Positions 6,666 through 9,115 of a DNA stretch of 9,115 bases are shown here, piece after piece. Under the pieces are notes generated by a model, which worked only from the letters and a program-made list of their open reading frames with translations, made no database searches and was not told the origin of the DNA. The stretch comes from Oscillospiraceae bacterium. GTDB taxonomy: Bacteria; Bacillota; Clostridia; Oscillospirales; Ruminococcaceae. Both the position numbers and the translations under genes were made by a program. Where the stretch lies: the NCBI GenBank assembly GCA_015067125.1, contig SVNB01000074.1:1-9115 (forward strand), given 5' to 3'. The number at the start of each line of letters is the position of its first letter. Position 1 is the first letter of the stretch.

Positions 6666-7535
6666 TTACTTTTTCATTTTAAGAAGTCGCTCGCAGATAT
6701 CCGCAAGCTCGTTTTTATTATAAAAGGGAAATTCTATTGTGCCGCCCTTTTCGTTTTCGGTAATTTTAAAAGGTCTGCCCAGTTCGTTTGTCATGGCAAC
6801 CTGCATTTCCCGATAGAATTTATCCTTCGGGAAAGAATCTTTTTTCTTCGGAGCCTTTTCTTTCTCTTCCCTGCCGGCTTTTGCGCAAAGTTTTTCCGCT
6901 TCGCGAACAGAAAGTCCCGCAGAAACTATGATCTTCGCAAGCTCGGTGCGTTTTTCTTCCGGTGCGGAAAGAATTGCCTTGGCGTGTCCGGCGGATAAAC
7001 TGCCGGAAGATACCAGCGGAAGCACCTCCTCGGGCAGGTTAAGAATACGCAGGGTGTTCGCAATGGCCGGACGGGATTTTCCCACCGCTTCGGAAAGCTG
7101 TTCCTGTGTCATGCCGTATTTATCCATAAGCCGGCGGTAACCTTCGGCCGTTTCCACCGCGTTAAGGTCTTCCCTCTGCAGGTTTTCTATCAGCGCTACC
7201 TGGTCGGCCTCCTCGTCAGAAAGTTCCCGTATAAGCACCGGCACTTCAGAAAGTCCCGCGATCCTTGCGGCGCGCCATCTTCTTTCTCCGGCAACTATCT
7301 GGTACATTCCGTTTTTGATGGGTCTTACCAGAAGCGGCTGAAGCACTCCGTGGGCCGCAATGGAATCTGCCAGCTCGTTAAGGGCTTCTTCGTCAAACTC
7401 TTTTCTCGGCTGAGATAAGTTCGGCTCGATTTCCGAAAGTCTTACGGTGCTGATGCCGGAATCTTCCGCAGAAACCGCAGGCTGATCGGCAAAAAGCGCG
7501 TCAAGTCCCTTGCCAAGTCCTCTTGATTTTGCCAC
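6666..7535 (-). CDS. spo0J: Chromosome-partitioning protein ParB/Spo0J
   Basis: ParB/Spo0J is a CTP-dependent DNA clamp that loads at parS, spreads along DNA, recruits SMC and stimulates the Soj ATPase. In the 289 residues, the N-terminal GLGKGLDALF (6-15) is the typical Soj-interacting segment. The CTP-binding domain has GERRWRA (83-89) and ENLQRED (117-123). The helix-turn-helix that reads parS spans about 142-166, followed by the conserved GHAKAIL (183-189). A Lys/Glu-rich linker (about 221-240) leads to a C-terminal dimerisation domain. The start is GTG at 7535, one nucleotide past the soj stop codon, with GGAGGG (7546-7541) inside the last codons of soj, which suggests translational coupling. 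Two parS sites lie about 0.9 kb upstream, beyond soj. Confidence 0.96.
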   Translation of the reverse strand: MAKSRGLGKGLDALFADQPAVSAEDSGISTVRLSEIEPNLSQPRKEFDEEALNELADSIAAHGVLQPLLVRPIKNGMYQIVAGERRWRAARIAGLSEVPVLIRELSDEEADQVALIENLQREDLNAVETAEGYRRLMDKYGMTQEQLSEAVGKSRPAIANTLRILNLPEEVLPLVSSGSLSAGHAKAILSAPEEKRTELAKIIVSAGLSVREAEKLCAKAGREEKEKAPKKKDSFPKDKFYREMQVAMTNELGRPFKITENEKGGTIEFPFYNKNELADICERLLKMKK

Positions 7536-7536
7536 T

Positions 7537-8313
7537 TTATCCCTCCGTTCTGTTATTTGCGATTATTTCGTCCGCAAGAGCAAGATAACTCTGACTTCCC
7601 TTGGAAGAAAAATCATAATATATTACCGGTTCGCCAAAAGAAGGTGCTTCGGAAAGACGCACGTTTCTTGGAATAACCGTTTTAAAAACCTTTTGCGGAA
7701 AGTACTTTTTAACTTCCTCCACCACCTGCAGTGTAAGGTTAAGCCTTGCATCATACATGGTAAGCAAAACGCCTTCCATATCAATATAGCTGTTATAAAG
7801 TCTTTTTACTGTGCGCACCGTTGCCATAAGCTGGCTAAGTCCTTCCAGCGCGTAAAATTCGCACTGTATCGGAACCAAAATACTTGTGCAGGCCGCAAGA
7901 GCATTAAGGGTCAAAAGTCCAAGCGATGGCGGACAGTCTATGCAGATGTAATCATAGTTCGACTGTATGGAAGCCAGTGCCGTTTTAAGGCGCAAAGCAC
8001 GGTTTTCCATATCCACAAGTTCAATTTCCGCCGCAGCCAAATCTATGCTCGAAGGCATTATATCCAGGTTTTTATATTTTGTTCTTATAACGGCGTTTTC
8101 CGCTTTGCAGCTTCCGATGACAACATCATAAACAGAATGTTTAACTTCTCTTTTGTTAATACCCAATCCGGAGGTGGCGTTGCCCTGTGGGTCAGAATCC
8201 ACAAGCAATACCCTGCCCCTTGTTCTGTATGCCAGCGCCGCAGAAAGGTTCACCGCCGTGGTGGTTTTTCCAACTCCGCCTTTTTGGTTCGCGAATGCTA
8301 TTATTTTGCCCAT
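7537..8313 (-). CDS. soj: Chromosome-partitioning ATPase ParA/Soj
   Basis: Soj is a deviant Walker ATPase that binds DNA as an ATP dimer and, with Spo0J, takes part in origin segregation and in control of DnaA in Bacillus. The 258 residues are the normal size of a chromosomal ParA without an N-terminal DNA-binding extension. The deviant Walker A box KGGVGKTT (11-18) has the signature Lys11 and catalytic-loop Lys16. The A' region reads DSDPQGN (39-45), with Ser where Leu is common. Walker B is ICIDCPPSLG (123-132). RNVRLSEAPSFG near residues 216-227 is the usual C-terminal family motif. ATG at 8313 follows GGAGG (8323-8319). It is the first gene of the operon, with its own promoter and parS sites upstream. 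Confidence 0.96.
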   Translation of the reverse strand: MGKIIAFANQKGGVGKTTTAVNLSAALAYRTRGRVLLVDSDPQGNATSGLGINKREVKHSVYDVVIGSCKAENAVIRTKYKNLDIMPSSIDLAAAEIELVDMENRALRLKTALASIQSNYDYICIDCPPSLGLLTLNALAACTSILVPIQCEFYALEGLSQLMATVRTVKRLYNSYIDMEGVLLTMYDARLNLTLQVVEEVKKYFPQKVFKTVIPRNVRLSEAPSFGEPVIYYDFSSKGSQSYLALADEIIANNRTEG

Positions 8314-8344
8314 TCTTTCCTCCGGTTAATATTATTACCTTTTT

Positions 8345-8373
8345 ATTATAATAGAGTGCGCTTGTTTTTTCAA
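8345..8373 (-). promoter_or_regulatory. Promoter of the soj-spo0J-serS operon
   Basis: On the minus strand TTGAAA (8373-8368) and TATAAT (8350-8345) are 17 bp apart. The nearest parS begins 35 bp upstream of the -35 box, so spreading Spo0J could cover this promoter and autoregulate the operon. Confidence 0.85.
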
Positions 8374-8390
8374 TGATGTTTAATAAATTT

Positions 8391-8408
8391 ATTGCAAAAT
8401 ATTGCAAT
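8391..8408. repeat. ATTGCAA inverted repeat abutting parS
   Basis: ATTGCAA (8391-8397) and TTGCAAT (8402-8408) form a perfect 7-bp inverted repeat around AATA. ATTGCAA also repeats directly with a 10-bp period (8391 and 8401). It shares its last base with the first parS. It could be a separate protein site or chance in an AT-rich stretch. Confidence 0.4.
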
Positions 8409-8423
8409 GTTTCACGTGGAACA
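8408..8423. promoter_or_regulatory. parS site 1
   Basis: TGTTTCACGTGGAACA is the reverse complement of the Bacillus subtilis consensus parS (TGTTCCACGTGAAACA). It is the binding and clamp-loading site for the Spo0J encoded on this operon. Confidence 0.97.
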
Positions 8424-8477
8424 TCGGTAAACCGCCCGGCAAATAATAAAAAAACATATACCCCGCAATACTCCTTA

Positions 8478-8493
8478 TGTTTCACGTGGAACA
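8478..8493. promoter_or_regulatory. parS site 2
   Basis: This is an identical 16-mer to parS site 1 in the same orientation, 70 bp away. Both sites lie upstream of the soj promoter. The 54 bp between them are AT-rich with a small CGGT/ACCG palindrome at 8425-8434 and nothing else recognisable. Confidence 0.97.
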
Positions 8494-8574
8494 AACGCCC
8501 TGCCCGCGATTAAAAAATACCGTAAAATTCTTTTATAAGTTACCGGCTGAATTTAACCGGATAGGATTTCTCTC

Positions 8575-8930
8575 CATCCGTCACCTGCGGTGACACCTTT
8601 CTCATCAAAAGTAGGTTGCCCTTCGGGTTGCCTGTTATCCCTCATCCGTCACGGCTACGCCGTGCCACCTGTACTCTTGCGGTGCCCAAAATATTTTGCG
8701 GCATACGCCTTGAATATTTTGACCGCGGCGCCAAACCCTGCTCGCTGTTTCGCCCACTGGGCGCGCTTCGCAGGTTTTGCTCTCTGGGAAGGCTGCCTTT
8801 TGGGTTGCTTGGTTACGGCGGGAGCAGGTGCTCTGAGTGCGAAGCACGAAGAAATACCCTTGGGGTACCCCCGCCCTACTGTAAATTGGTTGCTTTGCGG
8901 AACGGTCAAGACCGTTCCCTACGGTAAATT
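8575..8930. repeat. Intergenic palindrome mosaic C (reverse orientation)
   Basis: The gap from 8494 to 8951 has no credible gene; 8494-8574 shows nothing. From 8575 the modules of mosaics A and B recur on the opposite strand. CATCCGT is followed by the hairpin GTCACC/GGTGAC (8580-8594) in one copy and by CACGGC/GCCGTG (8650-8664) in another. The GTAACCAAGCAACCC-type segment lies near 8802-8816. The GTAGGG palindrome GGAACGGTC/GACCGTTCC is at 8899-8918 with its CCCTAC at 8916-8921. At 8817-8875 several small hairpins are enclosed by GGCGGG/CCCGCC. Open frames here have no ribosome binding site or family likeness. Confidence 0.75.
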
Positions 8931-8945
8931 GTTTTTTTGCATACG

Positions 8946-8971
8946 CAAAAAGCCGCCCATTTCCGGACGGC
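8946..8971 (-). terminator. Minus-strand terminator for a gene entering from the right
   Basis: On the minus strand GCCGTCC (8971-8965) pairs with GGGCGGC (8958-8952) through one G-U wobble around GGAAAT, followed by a T-run (8951-8946). A further small hairpin, GAAGCA/TGCTTC, lies at 9001-9016. Together they suggest that a minus-strand transcript from beyond the window ends here. Confidence 0.7.
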
Positions 8972-9019
8972 TCTCTGCGGTTTTTTCAGGGGAATGTGGC
9001 GAAGCATTTTTGCTTCCGT

Positions 9020-9115
9020 TTATATAACTGACGGCGTGCATGCGGAACACACCGGAGCAGCACTCTCTTCTGCCGGCAGCGCGGCAGTTTTATAGGCCTT
9101 GCTTTTTGGCACAGA
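9020..9115 (-). CDS. Possible C-terminal end of an unidentified gene (partial)
   Basis: One minus-strand frame is open from the right edge to a TAA at 9022-9020, giving 31 residues that include KAYKTAALPAEE and VCSACTPSV. It ends about 48 nt before the terminator at 8971, which fits a gene end. I do not recognise the protein, and it does not look like the end of RsmG, which often precedes soj. A second minus-strand frame is also open across most of the same stretch, so neither the frame nor the reality of the gene is secure. Confidence 0.3.
   Translation of the reverse strand, partial: SVPKSKAYKTAALPAEESAAPVCSACTPSVI

Noticed and set aside
5373..6998. A 541-codon plus-strand open frame
   Set aside because: It is antisense to serS and the end of spo0J and has no start signals or recognisable domains.
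7110..7125. TTATCCATA resembling a DnaA box
   Set aside because: It lies inside the spo0J coding sequence, is a single imperfect match and has no neighbouring boxes or AT-rich unwinding region.
8590..9027. Long plus-strand open frame (145 codons) and overlapping frames in the right-hand gap
   Set aside because: They run through palindromic repeat modules, lack a ribosome binding site and resemble translations of intergenic repeats rather than a protein family.

Overview
The window looks like chromosomal DNA of a low-to-medium GC Bacillota, most likely an uncultured or gut-type member of the Clostridia. The reasons are strong AGGAGG-type ribosome binding sites, tightly packed A-tract/T-tract terminators, a soj-spo0J-serS gene order, two parS sites of the Bacillus/Clostridium type, DUF975 membrane proteins, and hairpin-rich intergenic repeats of a kind I remember from many gut Clostridia genomes. 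The parS/soj/spo0J cluster suggests the origin-proximal part of the chromosome. No tRNA, rRNA, CRISPR array, insertion sequence or convincing DnaA-box cluster was seen.

Layout. (1) 139-1850, plus strand: two tandem paralogous DUF975 membrane-protein genes, each with its own terminator; the promoter of the second sits directly on the terminator of the first. (2) 1850-2416: no gene, a mosaic of short palindromic repeat modules. (3) 2417-3280: a compact two-gene module bracketed by two identical 33-bp hairpin terminators. It holds a minus-strand SLOG-like (Rossmann-type) protein and a divergent 56-codon ribbon-helix-helix (RHH) regulator. Their roughly 100-bp shared control region contains GTCA direct repeats spaced exactly 11 bp (one helical turn), three in one cluster and two in another. 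(4) 3305-4870, minus strand: monocistronic guaB (IMP dehydrogenase) with a sigma-A-type promoter inside a 12-bp inverted repeat. (5) 4871-5344: no gene, a second repeat mosaic. (6) 5351-8373, minus strand: the soj (parA)-spo0J (parB)-serS operon, with 1 nt between soj and spo0J, 18 nt between spo0J and serS, one promoter and a terminator right after serS. (7) 8408-8493: two identical 16-bp parS sites 70 bp apart, upstream of the soj promoter. (8) 8494-8951: third repeat mosaic, in reverse orientation. (9) 8952-9115: a minus-strand terminator and perhaps the last codons of an unidentified gene entering from the right edge.

How the parts work together. Spo0J binds parS, slides along DNA as a CTP-dependent clamp, and works with the Soj ATPase in origin segregation; serS shares the transcript as a housekeeping passenger. 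guaB supplies XMP for GTP synthesis. The least understood unit is the RHH/SLOG pair, which looks like a self-contained autoregulated module of unknown function. The other unusual component is the set of interchangeable hairpin modules that fills all three long gene-free stretches.
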